From NCBI GenBank assembly GCA_041741535.1, contig JBGSJV010000067.1, positions 62,001 to 126,000 on the forward strand: a stretch of DNA of 64,000 nucleotides. Reading direction: 5' to 3'. The position numbers were made by a program, and so were the translations under genes. Under the pieces are notes generated by a model, which was given only the letters and a program-made list of their open reading frames with translations, ran no database searches and was not told where the DNA came from. Position 1 is the first letter of the stretch; each line of letters begins with the position of its first letter. The stretch is from M30B19 sp041741535 (GTDB taxonomy: Bacteria; Planctomycetota; Planctomycetia; Pirellulales; Pirellulaceae). Below, piece by piece: positions 27,888 through 37,696 of the stretch.

Positions 27888-29201
27888 ATGAATGTCTTGG
27901 TGATTGGGAACGGCGGGCGCGAACACGCGTTGGCTTGGAAATTGAAACAAAGTCCCTTGGCGGACCGCGTGTTTGTGGCTCCCGGTAATGCCGGTACGGC
28001 GCGCGATGCGGAGAACGTGCCCATTGCAATGCTGGATTTTCCTGCGTTGATCAAGTTCGCCAAAGACAACGAGGTTGGGTTAACGGTGGTTGGGCCCGAA
28101 GTGCCACTTTGCCAGGGTCTGTCCGATGCGTTCCGCAAAGCAGGGTTGCTGGTGTTTGGTCCATCGGCCGACGCGGCTCAATTGGAAGGCAGCAAAACGT
28201 ATTGCAAGAAAATTCTTCGCGCGGGCAATATCGACACAGCGCGACATTGGCGGTTTACCTCAGGCGAACAGGCCATCGAAGAGTTGCGCCTGCTGCACGC
28301 GGACAAACCCGAAGATGTCCCGCTGGTCGTGAAAGCCGATGGCTTGGCGGCTGGGAAAGGCGTGGTCGTTTGTCGCGATTTGGCGGAAGTCGAAGCCGCG
28401 ATCGAATCCATTGCGATCCGTCGCGACTTAGGCGATGCCGGGGATTCGTTTCTGTTGGAAGAAAAGTTGGTCGGCATCGAAGCCAGTGTTCTGGCGATTA
28501 CCGACGGGAAGGCGATTCTGCCCCTGCCCCCGGCCCAAGATCACAAAGCCGCCTACGACAACGATCAAGGTCCAAATACCGGTGGCATGGGAGCCTATTG
28601 CCCTAGCATCGATGTGGAACCCGCGCTTCTGGATCGGATCACCGAAGAAATTTTGGTGCCGACCGTTCATACCATGAAGCGCCAGAACAATCCGTTTTCG
28701 GGAGTGCTGTACGCGGGACTGATGCTCTGCACCAAAGGGCCCAAAGTCATCGAATTCAACGTGCGGTTCGGTGACCCCGAATGCCAACCCGTGCTGATGC
28801 GATTGCAAAGCGATCTGTTAGAGATCCTCTTGGCAACGGCCGAAGGTCGTTTGGGCCAAATCGAGCCGCCGGTCTGGGACCCTCGCGCTGCCGTGTGCGT
28901 GGTCATCGCCAGTGACGGGTACCCTGGCAACTATCAAACTGGGCATGTGATCAGTGGCTTGGAGGCAGCTGCAAAATTGCCAGACGTCAAAGTCTTTCAC
29001 GCTGGGACTCAATTAAACGCCCAAGGCGAGGCCATCACTGCCGGTGGACGAGTCTTGGGAGTAACGGCCCTTGGTGATAATATCGCGCAAGCGAAACAGC
29101 GAGCTTACGAAGCGGTCAAGTTAATTCGCTGGAAGGGAGCCTGGTGCCGCAAGGACATTGCTGACAAAGCCATTCACCTACCACATTGGAACGAAGCCTG
29201 A
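27888..29201 (+). CDS. purD: Phosphoribosylamine--glycine ligase
   Basis: 437 aa. It joins glycine to phosphoribosylamine with ATP, the second step of de novo purine synthesis, in the cytoplasm. The N-terminal domain opens with MNVLVIGNGGREHALAWKL, the family signature. GPEVPLCQGL and the ATP-grasp domain follow (VVKADGLAAGKGVVVC, EASVLAITDG, NTGGMGAYCP). The metal-binding EFNVRFGDPECQP motif and the C-terminal domain (FHAGT, GRVLGVTALG) are also present. The length is normal. The start ATG has GGATAGG upstream. No other pur gene is adjacent. Confidence 0.97.
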   Translation: MNVLVIGNGGREHALAWKLKQSPLADRVFVAPGNAGTARDAENVPIAMLDFPALIKFAKDNEVGLTVVGPEVPLCQGLSDAFRKAGLLVFGPSADAAQLEGSKTYCKKILRAGNIDTARHWRFTSGEQAIEELRLLHADKPEDVPLVVKADGLAAGKGVVVCRDLAEVEAAIESIAIRRDLGDAGDSFLLEEKLVGIEASVLAITDGKAILPLPPAQDHKAAYDNDQGPNTGGMGAYCPSIDVEPALLDRITEEILVPTVHTMKRQNNPFSGVLYAGLMLCTKGPKVIEFNVRFGDPECQPVLMRLQSDLLEILLATAEGRLGQIEPPVWDPRAAVCVVIASDGYPGNYQTGHVISGLEAAAKLPDVKVFHAGTQLNAQGEAITAGGRVLGVTALGDNIAQAKQRAYEAVKLIRWKGAWCRKDIADKAIHLPHWNEA

Positions 29202-29746
29202 TCGCCGACCGTCTGATCGCCGACCGTCAATGAACCATCATCAAGCCACGTCCTCGTCTGCTTTCGGTTGGTGGATGCGCAATTGACAATGGCGATTGCG
29301 AGTAGTTTGTGCACTTGTCCAACGTGACGTCGCAAAGCACGGCGTATGCGTGGGAAGTTTTACCGAATACGGGATTCATTCACTCCGTTCGACGTCCAGG
29401 CGTCGATCGCGCGGGCTCGTGGGACTGGTCAGACAGCAACGGAAAGAACCCGTCCGCCTGCCATGTTTCAATCTTGTCGACATCCAAAGTCAATGAGGCG
29501 TGTATCTCTGCATTCTGACGAAATCGAACCGAGATCTTAAAACCAACAAGTTTGGATTGCAACAATATTTTGGGGCACAACCGATGGGAATTCAAACTGG
29601 CCGTCCAAACAATCGCCACTAGAACACACCAAAAAATGACGTCGGTTCTTTTGCGTTTGGTCGTCTGTTAGACTCAGCCCATCGGCGGATAGGTTTTGTC
29701 ATCGCCGAGTGACGTTCCTCCAAATTCGATCGGGTGCCAAAATCAA
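29202..29746. other. Intergenic region, 545 bp
   Basis: No supported gene; small ORFs on both strands lack ribosome-binding sites. Just after purD the 16-bp sequence CTGATCGCCGACCGTC occurs twice in tandem (about 29200-29232). An in-frame TTG start for the next gene exists at 29696, but the ATG at 29747 is preferred. Any promoter for the esterase gene lies here but is not recognisable. Confidence 0.4.
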
Positions 29747-31426
29747 ATGCGACCAAATGGGTGGAAAACCGTGGGCAACGTTCTTGGCCTTGGCGTCTTC
29801 GCGTGGACGATCGCCGTTTCTTTGGTTCAAGCCCAAGATTCCGCACCGCCCGTGCGGGTGTTTATCTTCGCGGGCCAGTCGAACATGGTTGGCACCCACT
29901 CACGGGTCGCCGATATTCATCGCTTTCCACCATTCACGGGACTCGATCAACCGCAGCCTAACGTGTGGTTCTCGTACAAATTGGGACGCGAGGAAATGAT
30001 GTCGTCCAATGGCTGGGTCCCGCTGCAGCCGACCAAGGACTACTTCGGTCCGGAACTCAGCTTTGGTCACAAAGTCTCGCAGAACATCGACGCTCCCATC
30101 GCGATCATCAAGGTCGCCTCGGGTGGAACCACTTTGGGTGAAGACTGGAATCCCGATCAACCCGGCGGATTCAAACTCTACCCGTTGGCTCTGGCCCATG
30201 TGCGGGATTCGTTGGCGGAATTCGATCGCCAGAAAATCGCGTATCAAATCGAAGGCTTCATGTGGCACCAAGGCGAGAACGACATGTTCAGTAACGACTT
30301 CAAGCCACAATACGAACGCAATCTAGCCAACTTTATCGCGTCCTGGCGCCGCGACCTCCACACACCCGAGCTCAAGTTCTACCTTGGCGAACTTTGCACC
30401 AAAACCATTTGGGGCATGGACAATCGCGACAACATGCTGGCGATTCGTACGGCTCAGAAAGCCGTTGCCGCCACGGATCCATTGGTCGAGTACATCCCAA
30501 CTTCCCACGATGCGGTCGAAATCGGCGGCGAAGAAGGTCTGCACTACCACTATGGGACCTTAGGACAATTGGAACATGGCGTGAACTATGCGGAATCCTA
30601 TCTACGCACGATTGGCAAGTCGAACACCATGGCTCGGCCGCTCCCCCAATGGCCTTATCCGCCCAGCAGTCCGATCAAGTTGTTTGTCTTGGCCGGTCAT
30701 CGCAACATGGAAGGCGAGCGCGCGTTCACTGCACAACTAGCAGACATTCCCGGAGCAACCGCATTGGCCAACGACGTCCCACAAATCGCTTACCGCTACA
30801 GCCTTGGCGGTGGATTCAAAACGTCGCACGCGTGGGAGCCACTGGGCCCGGCGGGCGCGTACGAAACCTTTGGCCCCGAATTGAGCTTTGCCCGCACGTT
30901 GCACGCAAAACTTACCGACCACTTGGCCATCGTGAAGTTCACCCACAGTGGTTCTCAGATCAACGATTGGACGCCTGAAGGAACACGAGCGAAAGACCTT
31001 CATCTTTACCCTAGTTTTATTGCCTTCGTCCGCGACGCCATCAAAGATCTGGAAGACCGAGGGCACACCGTCGAGTTGGCCGGGATTTTTTATCATCTCG
31101 GCGAAAACGACATGGCGTATTATCCCTACCGCCAAGAAACGGCCAAATGGCTGCAAGCGACCGTTACTCAAAGCCGCGTGGACTTGCAGGCGCCCCAGCT
31201 GAAATGGTTCGTCAGCCAACAACCACCGCCGACGGAACCAGGAGTCAATCGGATCGACATCACGGCCAACGTGGCGACCATCGCGGCAACCGATCCGGCA
31301 TTCATCCATGTTCCGGCCTTTGACCTGCCGGCCCAAGCCGAGAACTTGGTCCTGGACGCCCGCGCCGTTATCCAGTTAGGCGAACTGCTGGCGAAACGTT
31401 ACTTGGAGTCGCAGCATCCAAAGTAG
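29747..31426 (+). CDS. Exported protein with two tandem SASA/SGNH esterase-like domains
   Basis: 559 aa from the ATG reading MRPNGWKTVGNV, which gives a clean signal peptide ending near SLVQAQ. Domain 1 (about residues 35-300) has the SGNH block I serine in VFIFAGQSNMVG and the Asp/His region WHQGENDMF. It therefore looks like an active carbohydrate acetylesterase (DUF303, sialate O-acetylesterase-related). Domain 2 (about residues 310-555) repeats the fold but reads VLAGHRNMEG, with the nucleophile serine replaced by arginine. Its later motif is YHLGENDMA. Domain 2 is thus probably non-catalytic, perhaps binding or structural. The protein should be periplasmic or secreted. The next gene follows after 60 bp. 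Confidence 0.82.
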   Translation: MRPNGWKTVGNVLGLGVFAWTIAVSLVQAQDSAPPVRVFIFAGQSNMVGTHSRVADIHRFPPFTGLDQPQPNVWFSYKLGREEMMSSNGWVPLQPTKDYFGPELSFGHKVSQNIDAPIAIIKVASGGTTLGEDWNPDQPGGFKLYPLALAHVRDSLAEFDRQKIAYQIEGFMWHQGENDMFSNDFKPQYERNLANFIASWRRDLHTPELKFYLGELCTKTIWGMDNRDNMLAIRTAQKAVAATDPLVEYIPTSHDAVEIGGEEGLHYHYGTLGQLEHGVNYAESYLRTIGKSNTMARPLPQWPYPPSSPIKLFVLAGHRNMEGERAFTAQLADIPGATALANDVPQIAYRYSLGGGFKTSHAWEPLGPAGAYETFGPELSFARTLHAKLTDHLAIVKFTHSGSQINDWTPEGTRAKDLHLYPSFIAFVRDAIKDLEDRGHTVELAGIFYHLGENDMAYYPYRQETAKWLQATVTQSRVDLQAPQLKWFVSQQPPPTEPGVNRIDITANVATIAATDPAFIHVPAFDLPAQAENLVLDARAVIQLGELLAKRYLESQHPK

Positions 31427-31486
31427 TTTTCAAATTGGTTCAGCTGCAAACCCGAACAAGAATTCACTCGAACCCGAGGTTGTCCA

Positions 31487-34400
31487 ATGAAGTCAATTCC
31501 GTCTCGATGTCTTTTCTGGCTCATGGCAACGATGGCCGTCGCGATCGGGTGCCTGCCCACCAGCCGTCCCACCATCGCGGGTGATGGTCACCAAGAAAGC
31601 TCCACGGCGATACAGTCCGTGCCCGGCCCAACTCCGCTCCTGGGCGGGCGGTTCTTGACTTTGAACACCATTGTCCGCGTCCATCAAATCGAAGTGACTC
31701 GCGATATCGCGCACGGACCTGACGAATCGTTGGTTCACACCGTGGCCGAAGCGCGCACCTTTCGCGAGGCAATCGAAACCGCTTGGCCCGGCGCTCGAAT
31801 TACGTGGGCGTTTAGTTGGTTGGCCTTGCATGACGACCGCCCTCAGTATCAAGAACTCCGTGCCTGGATCGCTTCGTATCACAAGAAGTACGGCGATGAG
31901 ATTACCTTTATCCCTGGTGCTTACTTCTCGAACATGTACAACGCGCGCGAACAGGTCAATCGTGACTTGCACGAAGGCTTGCAACGCGTCTCGGAGATCG
32001 TCGGCGACGGCTATCGACCAAAAAGTGTCGTCGCCGGTTTTCTGGCCGCGGATAACTTGCGGTACTTGGCCGACGTCGAAGGTATTCATGTCTGCCAAGG
32101 AAACATCTGGAGCCAATATGCGGTGGACAACGGCGACGGCGAAGGTTCGGTCTGTTATCCGTATTACCCATCGCGCGAACATTTTTGCAAACCCGCGCGA
32201 AGCGAAACGGATTTCATCGACTGTGTCAACCTGGACGGGTGGACGGTAGACTTTCTCGCCGCTCGAATTCCTGGTCAACAAACCGTCGCTGGCGAGCGTT
32301 GGCGCAGTCGCCAGGGCGTGGGCCCCATCGAAACTTTATTAGATATGGGAACCGAACGCGGTACGCAGTCGATGTTGGCGACCACTGCGGCTCATTTTGA
32401 TGATGGCTTTGCTCGCAATGGTTTTGGTTGGGTCACTTGTGGTTGGGAGATGGGCTTGGTCGAAGCCCGCAAGATCTACGGCTACGGCGGACGCAATGGC
32501 ATGGAAGGACTACATATTTGGTTGACGGAAACACGAAAGCGGTGGCCCGATGCACAGCTGATCACACAAGGAGAATTTGGCCTGTTGTGGCGCGCCCAGT
32601 TTCCCAACAACGACCAATGGGACTATCAATTTGTGCATCGCGGCTCCGGAATCCGCGCGTCCCAAGAGAATCTGGAAATACGATGGTTCATGAACCGCGA
32701 CTTTCGCTTGGCGTTGCTACGCGATTGGCAAGCCGACGGTCCAGAAAAGGTTATCGACTTCACTCGGTACGATCTTCGCGCCTCGGAACCGGCCGATCCC
32801 ACTGCCGCCGAACCGTCGCGAAATTGGAGCTTGATGAATCGACTCAACCAAAAAGGAAACCGGCCCCAAGACGTACCGATCTCGCTCACCGAATTGAACG
32901 AAGCGGAGCAATCACTCATTCGGGGCCACTACCCAGAGCTTTTTCAAGATCCACCCCCCAGCGAAACTCCGGTTAGCGAGTCGAACGAAGACTGGACGCA
33001 TTGGCGCGGTCCAACGGCCGATGGTCGCGCCGGTCCCAATGCCAAGCCGCCGATCCGCTGGGGCAAGGACTCGAATATCGCTTGGGTCGCGGAACTACCC
33101 GGCGAAGGCTCCGCGACGCCGCTCGTGGTCGGCAATCAGATCTTTATCTTGTCGGCTGTGAAAACGGATCGAAAAAGTCCCAACTCCGTGGTCAATGACG
33201 AACGAGCCAAGACCGTTCCTGACGAAATGTTCTACGAGTTTGTCGTCTCTAGTTTGGATCGACAGACGGGCCAACGCTTGTGGCAGAAAGTCGCGATTGA
33301 AGAAGTTCCCCATGAAGGCAAACACGAGACGAACACCTACGCCGCCGGATCGCCCGTTAGTGATGGCCAACGGCTTTACTGTTCGTTTGGCTCGCGCGGT
33401 ATCTTTTGTTATACCTTGGGTGGCGACTTGGTCTGGCAGGCAGATCTCGGAAACATGCGAACGCGAAATGGTTGGGGTGAAGCGGTGACGCCAGCGCTGA
33501 CCGACGAGTCCTTGATCGTCAACTGGGATCAAGAAGAAGGTTCGTTTATCGTCGCGCTCGACAAATGGACCGGCGAAGTTCGCTGGAAAAAAGATCGAGC
33601 CGGCGAGGTCACTTCATGGAACACGCCGCTGATCACGACCTTTGCGGGCCAACAACAAGTGGTCGTGAACGGCACCGGTTCGGTCAAGAGCTATGCCGCC
33701 CGTGACGGAGCTCTGTTGTGGGAATGTGGTGGACAAACGGTCAATGCAATACCCTCGCCATTGCGGTATCAAGACGCGGTAGTTTGCATGAGCGGCTATC
33801 GCGGGTCGCTCGCCGTCCTGATCCCGCTGGACTCGAATGGCAATGTCACCGACAGCGCGACACTTCCATGGAAAGTAACCGAAGGCACACCCTACGTGCC
33901 ATCGCCAATCCTTAGTGGTTCTCGATTATTGTTCACGGCGGGCAACACCAATGTGCTTAGTTGTCTCGACGCGAATACTGGAGAACTACTGCTGGAGAAA
34001 ATGCGGCTGACGGGCCTTCGTTCGCTGTATGCATCGCCGATTCTGGCGAACGGGCATTTTTATTTCACGAGCCGCGAAGGAACAACGGTGGTTGTCCGAG
34101 ACAATGAAAACCTGGACATTGTCGCCGTGAATGAACTAGACGACGTGGTGGACGCTTCGCCAGTCGCAGTCGACGATCAGTTGTTCCTCCGCAGTTGGAC
34201 AAAATTGTATTGCATCCAAGAGACAACCGAGCCCGAACCTGCAAGACCCTCGGATAGGACCGCATCGGTTGCGATCGAACGAGCCGCTCAATGGTTGACG
34301 CGGCACGTTCGCACGGGAACTCTGGATGTGGAAGGTCGTCCTCAGGTAGTTTCCGTCATTGCCTGGAAAGATCCAACGTTATCGGCCGAGATCCCCAATC

Positions 34401-35143
34401 GCTTGACCGGCTACACGATCACCGACACGTTGTGGGCTTCGTACGCGCTGTCTGCTAGTCATCCCGAGATGGCCAAGAAACTGCGAGACTCGTTGGAACG
34501 TTTGGGTTGTGATTCGAATTCGCTGCACGAAGTGATCTGCGAGCCACTCGAATCGATTCATCATAAACCGACCGATCCCGACATCGTGCACGGCCGATCG
34601 CTGGGGATCATGACGGTCGATGACGTGACGGTCGATGTGAGACATGTCACCATGACCCAGTACGAGGCTTTTACTGCCGGGCACCCGACATTGTTCGCCG
34701 AACATGCGGTGTATCAAGCGTTGTTTGAGTTTCGGAACGGTCAACACGAATCCGCCAAAGACCGCATTCGCAGAATCTTCCATCGCGAAAGCGACACGGA
34801 CCCGACTGCGATTGTGTGGGACAACGCGCACGGACTATTGACCGACTTTGCGGGCCGGTCCGAATTCGAGAAGTTTCAAACGGGCCAGACCACTTCGTGC
34901 CGCCAGTATTCGTTCAAGTTGGCCGTCTTGCTTTACGCGGTTCGGTTGATGGGACTCCAGCCAGAATTTCCTCTGGAAGTGAAAGTCCTGCAACAGAGAC
35001 TGCGAGCGGCTCCGTTGGACTCGGGTGGTGTGCCACATTTTTTTGACGTCGAAAGAGACGGAGCAATCTCCTTCCGTTCCGGAGCTACCGGAGAAGCCAC
35101 GGCCATCTTCATCCTGGCGGAAACCGTTCGTCCGAATCCCTGA
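31487..35143 (+). CDS. Exported three-part protein: DUF3863/3864-like, PQQ-type propeller, C-terminal helical domain
   Basis: 1218 aa with a GAGG site 7 bp before the ATG. An N-terminal signal or lipoprotein-like segment (LMATMAVAIGCLPTS) directs export. Residues about 50-490 resemble DUF3863/DUF3864 proteins (GGRFLTLNTIVRVHQIEV, ARITWAFSWLALHD, EITFIPGAYFSNMYNARE), a group of unknown, possibly glycoside-related enzymes. Residues about 495-900 form a PQQ-like beta-propeller starting at DWTHWRGPTADGRAG, with repeats such as LDRQTGQRLWQKV, LDKWTGEVRWKK and LDANTGELLLEKM. The last ~300 residues look alpha-helical and end in a YALSASH/AVYQALF style toroid-like region. The function is unknown. It may act with the esterase gene 60 bp upstream on a polysaccharide. 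Confidence 0.7.
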   Translation: MKSIPSRCLFWLMATMAVAIGCLPTSRPTIAGDGHQESSTAIQSVPGPTPLLGGRFLTLNTIVRVHQIEVTRDIAHGPDESLVHTVAEARTFREAIETAWPGARITWAFSWLALHDDRPQYQELRAWIASYHKKYGDEITFIPGAYFSNMYNAREQVNRDLHEGLQRVSEIVGDGYRPKSVVAGFLAADNLRYLADVEGIHVCQGNIWSQYAVDNGDGEGSVCYPYYPSREHFCKPARSETDFIDCVNLDGWTVDFLAARIPGQQTVAGERWRSRQGVGPIETLLDMGTERGTQSMLATTAAHFDDGFARNGFGWVTCGWEMGLVEARKIYGYGGRNGMEGLHIWLTETRKRWPDAQLITQGEFGLLWRAQFPNNDQWDYQFVHRGSGIRASQENLEIRWFMNRDFRLALLRDWQADGPEKVIDFTRYDLRASEPADPTAAEPSRNWSLMNRLNQKGNRPQDVPISLTELNEAEQSLIRGHYPELFQDPPPSETPVSESNEDWTHWRGPTADGRAGPNAKPPIRWGKDSNIAWVAELPGEGSATPLVVGNQIFILSAVKTDRKSPNSVVNDERAKTVPDEMFYEFVVSSLDRQTGQRLWQKVAIEEVPHEGKHETNTYAAGSPVSDGQRLYCSFGSRGIFCYTLGGDLVWQADLGNMRTRNGWGEAVTPALTDESLIVNWDQEEGSFIVALDKWTGEVRWKKDRAGEVTSWNTPLITTFAGQQQVVVNGTGSVKSYAARDGALLWECGGQTVNAIPSPLRYQDAVVCMSGYRGSLAVLIPLDSNGNVTDSATLPWKVTEGTPYVPSPILSGSRLLFTAGNTNVLSCLDANTGELLLEKMRLTGLRSLYASPILANGHFYFTSREGTTVVVRDNENLDIVAVNELDDVVDASPVAVDDQLFLRSWTKLYCIQETTEPEPARPSDRTASVAIERAAQWLTRHVRTGTLDVEGRPQVVSVIAWKDPTLSAEIPNRLTGYTITDTLWASYALSASHPEMAKKLRDSLERLGCDSNSLHEVICEPLESIHHKPTDPDIVHGRSLGIMTVDDVTVDVRHVTMTQYEAFTAGHPTLFAEHAVYQALFEFRNGQHESAKDRIRRIFHRESDTDPTAIVWDNAHGLLTDFAGRSEFEKFQTGQTTSCRQYSFKLAVLLYAVRLMGLQPEFPLEVKVLQQRLRAAPLDSGGVPHFFDVERDGAISFRSGATGEATAIFILAETVRPNP

Positions 35144-35253
35144 GCAGGAATTCTCTTGCAGGTCGACAATTGTCAAGAACGGCCGATAATCGGCAAGTGG
35201 ATGACCTCGTTGGCTAGCCGTTGGCGGCCCTTGTGGCAGAATAGGTTTTGTTT

Positions 35254-36021
35254 ATGAACACCGAGTCACATCTGCAACCGAAGCCCACGATTTTGCGACG
35301 TGTTTGGGGTTGGATCAAAAGGGCCGGGAAGGTTCTGGGGCTATTGATTGCAGCCTATCTGTTGATTGTGTTGCTGGGCTTGTTTCCCATCAACAACGAC
35401 TATCGTCCCCCAGACGTGGGGGTGGAAATCTACGTCATTTCCAATGAAGTCCACGCGGACTTGGTATTGCCTATCGTCAACGACATTGTCGATTGGAGGA
35501 CATGTTTTCCGGCCTCCCATTTTGCGGGCGACGTCAGTGCCGCCGAACATGTGCTGTTTGGTTGGGGAGATCGTCGTTTCTTTATCGAAACCTCTCGTTG
35601 GCGCGATTTGAAATTGTCGCTGGCCCTCAATGCCTTGTGGTCGACCGACACAGTGTTGCATGTGACGCAGGCGGAATCTCGTTACTGGGAAACCAATGCC
35701 GTCAAGGTTCGCCTATCCAACGAGCAATATGCCACGTTGGTGCGGTACGTGCGCGCCACGCTGGCGGATGTCGACCCAGCGACTGCCACGACGGCCGATC
35801 TGACCGCACGCTTGCAGCAACCCGTTGCCAGTCCAATCGCGGGCGCACGGTACAATGACAACGACGCGTTTTATCATGCCAACGGTCGCTATCACGTGCT
35901 CAATACCTGCAACAGTTGGGTCGGCAACGGCCTGCGGCAGGCCGGAGTGCGCGTCGGCGCCTGGACCCCACTCCCAAAAACCGTCTACTTCTATTTGCCG
36001 AGACTGGAGAGTAATGACTAA
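35254..36021 (+). CDS. DUF2459 / TIGR02117 family membrane-anchored protein
   Basis: 255 aa from the ATG reading MNTESHLQPKP. One membrane segment lies at about residues 27-50 (VLGLLIAAYLLIVLLGLFPIN). The soluble part contains EIYVISNEVHADLVLP, VLFGWGDRRFF and the C-terminal YHVLNTCNSWVGNGLRQAGV, the conserved blocks of this family. A conserved histidine (NEVHAD) and a cysteine (NTCN) suggest a papain-like or NlpC-like hydrolase arrangement, but that is inference. The family has no firmly assigned function. The gene stands alone, 110 bp after the large fusion gene. Confidence 0.75.
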   Translation: MNTESHLQPKPTILRRVWGWIKRAGKVLGLLIAAYLLIVLLGLFPINNDYRPPDVGVEIYVISNEVHADLVLPIVNDIVDWRTCFPASHFAGDVSAAEHVLFGWGDRRFFIETSRWRDLKLSLALNALWSTDTVLHVTQAESRYWETNAVKVRLSNEQYATLVRYVRATLADVDPATATTADLTARLQQPVASPIAGARYNDNDAFYHANGRYHVLNTCNSWVGNGLRQAGVRVGAWTPLPKTVYFYLPRLESND

Positions 36022-36301
36022 TCGGTTGCTCCGTGTGGCCATCGACAAACACGCAATGCGACCGGCACCCCACGCGCACGCGGGGATCGAATAACAAACT
36101 TGTTGAGTAAACAATCTCCCCCGAGACCGCAACGGTTCAAGTCTGCAAGCTACGACGCCGTAGACTCCAGAACATAAGACGAACAGAAGCCAGCCGCCAG
36201 AGGACTGACGACCTACACTCCGCCGCACGGTTCGTCCCGTTGTTGGGAAAGTTGGAGGACCAGAGCAGTATCTGCCGCCAACATCCCGACATAATTTTCC
36301 C
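36022..36301. other. Intergenic region, 280 bp
   Basis: No supported gene. It lies between the DUF2459 gene and the left REP array. Its sequence contains no clear terminator or promoter. Confidence 0.4.
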
Positions 36302-36519
36302 AACCACGCTCCCCTCGCCGGCTCGTCCGGCAGGTAGCAAAGCTTTGATGTTAGCAACGGCCACAAACCACTACCCACGAACCATCGCCCACCACGCTCC
36401 CCTCGCCGGCTCGTCCGGCAGGTAGCAAAGCTTTGAGGTTAGCAACGGCCACAAACCACTACCCACGAACCATCGCCCAACACGCTCCCCTCGCCGGCTC
36501 GTCCGGCAGGTAGCAAAGT
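36302..36519. repeat. Left REP-like array, 88-bp period
   Basis: CACGCTCCCCTCGCCGGCTC starts at 36305, 36393 and 36481, exactly 88 bp apart, for about 2.4 copies. Each copy contains the hairpin GCCGG-CTCGT-CCGGC followed by AGGTAGCAAAG. The third copy ends within a few bases of the transposase-like stop codon. The same motif occurs in opposite orientation on the other side of that gene. Confidence 0.85.
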
Positions 36520-36520
36520 T

Positions 36521-37321
36521 TCACGTCCGGCCCCGCAACGCCCGAACGTCGTACTCGCTAAACGTTCCCGCGTAAAACCCATGCTGCCAAATAGCATTTT
36601 GCCCCGCTGCAAAGGCGGTATTGTTCATCAACGCCAGCGCGATGTCCTCTGGACTTTTGGCAATGTTCACGCGCAGCGCCATGTGAACGTGGTCGGGCAT
36701 CCAAGCGCGCGCGGCCAGCTGACATTCATATTTCCTTGCCGTCGCGACAACGACTCGATCTAGCTTTACGAAATCCTCTTCACGGCAAAAGCGGGCTCGA
36801 TCGGCAACCACCAGAACGACATGCAGGTTGTACCAATATCGACCGCTGAGCGATTCGCTGGGCTCATCCAAGGCGACGCTGTCATCGATGATCGTGAATC
36901 GCTTGAGCATCGCAACAAAGCGAGGATCGACAAAGGAATCTTCATTCACTTGTCGCGCAATATAACTTTCAACATCGGAGGTGTGGTTATCACCGATCGA
37001 ACGAAACGCCACTTTGCGACTGAACTTAACCGGCGTTCCAGCGATTCGCAGCGTGTGTTGTAGGCGACCTTTGACTCGGCCCACGAACAGGATCGGTGAG
37101 ACATGGGGCATCGTGGAAAAGGCCAGCTGGATTGCGTCCGCATTCCAATTCATCGAAATACGTTTGAGGTTATCATTCGTCCACTCGTTATCGAGTTCCT
37201 GGAAAAACATTTCGTCAGGTTGCGATGGAAATCTTGTTCCCTCGGTTGGCCATCCGGTCCAGGTGTAACGCAGATGGAATGACGGATGAACGTGGTGGCT
37301 GGTGTAGATTGGTATAGGCAT
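36521..37321 (-). CDS. IS200/Y1-like (RAYT-type) protein with two fused domains
   Basis: 266 aa from the ATG reading MPIPIYTSHHVHPSF. The frame stays open upstream only because it runs through REP repeats. The C-terminal half has the HUH motif in WMPDHVHMALR and a candidate catalytic tyrosine in GTFSEYDVRALRGR. These are the hallmarks of single-strand Y1 transposases and of REP-associated tyrosine transposases. The N-terminal half (YTWTGWPTEGTRF, LAFSTMPHVSPILF, VKGRLQHTLR) looks like a decayed copy of the same fold, with HVS where HUH is expected. REP-like arrays flank both ends in inverted orientation. It is probably a domesticated enzyme that moves its REPs. Confidence 0.75.
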   Translation of the reverse strand: MPIPIYTSHHVHPSFHLRYTWTGWPTEGTRFPSQPDEMFFQELDNEWTNDNLKRISMNWNADAIQLAFSTMPHVSPILFVGRVKGRLQHTLRIAGTPVKFSRKVAFRSIGDNHTSDVESYIARQVNEDSFVDPRFVAMLKRFTIIDDSVALDEPSESLSGRYWYNLHVVLVVADRARFCREEDFVKLDRVVVATARKYECQLAARAWMPDHVHMALRVNIAKSPEDIALALMNNTAFAAGQNAIWQHGFYAGTFSEYDVRALRGRT

Positions 37322-37339
37322 GGCGGGAAACGTCCCCGG

Positions 37340-37690
37340 TGCGTGGGTAGAAACTTCGGCACCCGTCGGGCGAGCCGACGAGGGGGCCGGAAGAATTTGG
37401 AGCGTGTCGTTGACTAACGTTAAAGCTTCGCTTCCTGCCGGGCAAGCCGGCCAGGGGAGCGGTGCAAACCGTAACGGATTCACGTTGACTGCTAACGGTA
37501 AAGCTTCGGCCCCTGCCGAGCAAGTCGGCGAGGGGGCCGGGAGAATTTGGAGAGCGTCGTGGACTAACCTTAAAGCTTCGCTCCCTGCCGGGCAAGCCGG
37601 CCAGGGGAGCGGGAGAATTTAAGGTGAACGTCTTGAGCTAACTGCAAAGCGTCGCTCTCTGTCGAACAAGTCGGCGATGGGAGCGGGAGG
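37340..37690. repeat. Right REP-like array, about 72-78 bp period
   Basis: Five degenerate units run from the transposase-like start to the OsmC gene. AAGCTTCGC-type cores start at 37423, 37501, 37573 and 37647, and a partial unit starts near 37354. Each holds a palindrome such as GCCGGGCAAGCCGGC followed by AGGGGAGCGG. Two unit types alternate (a GGGAGCGG and a GGGGCCGG ending). The reverse complement matches the left array, so the arrays are inverted around the gene. Confidence 0.85.
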
Positions 37691-37696
37691 GGGGCG

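Noticed and set aside
37322..37483. Upstream extension of the transposase-like ORF by 54 codons
   Set aside because: These codons are translation of REP repeats; the ATG at 37321 begins the conserved part.
36302..37690. Possible CRISPR array because of regular repeats
   Set aside because: Units are long and palindromic, spacers are not unique, and no cas gene is near. The pattern fits REPs around a RAYT.
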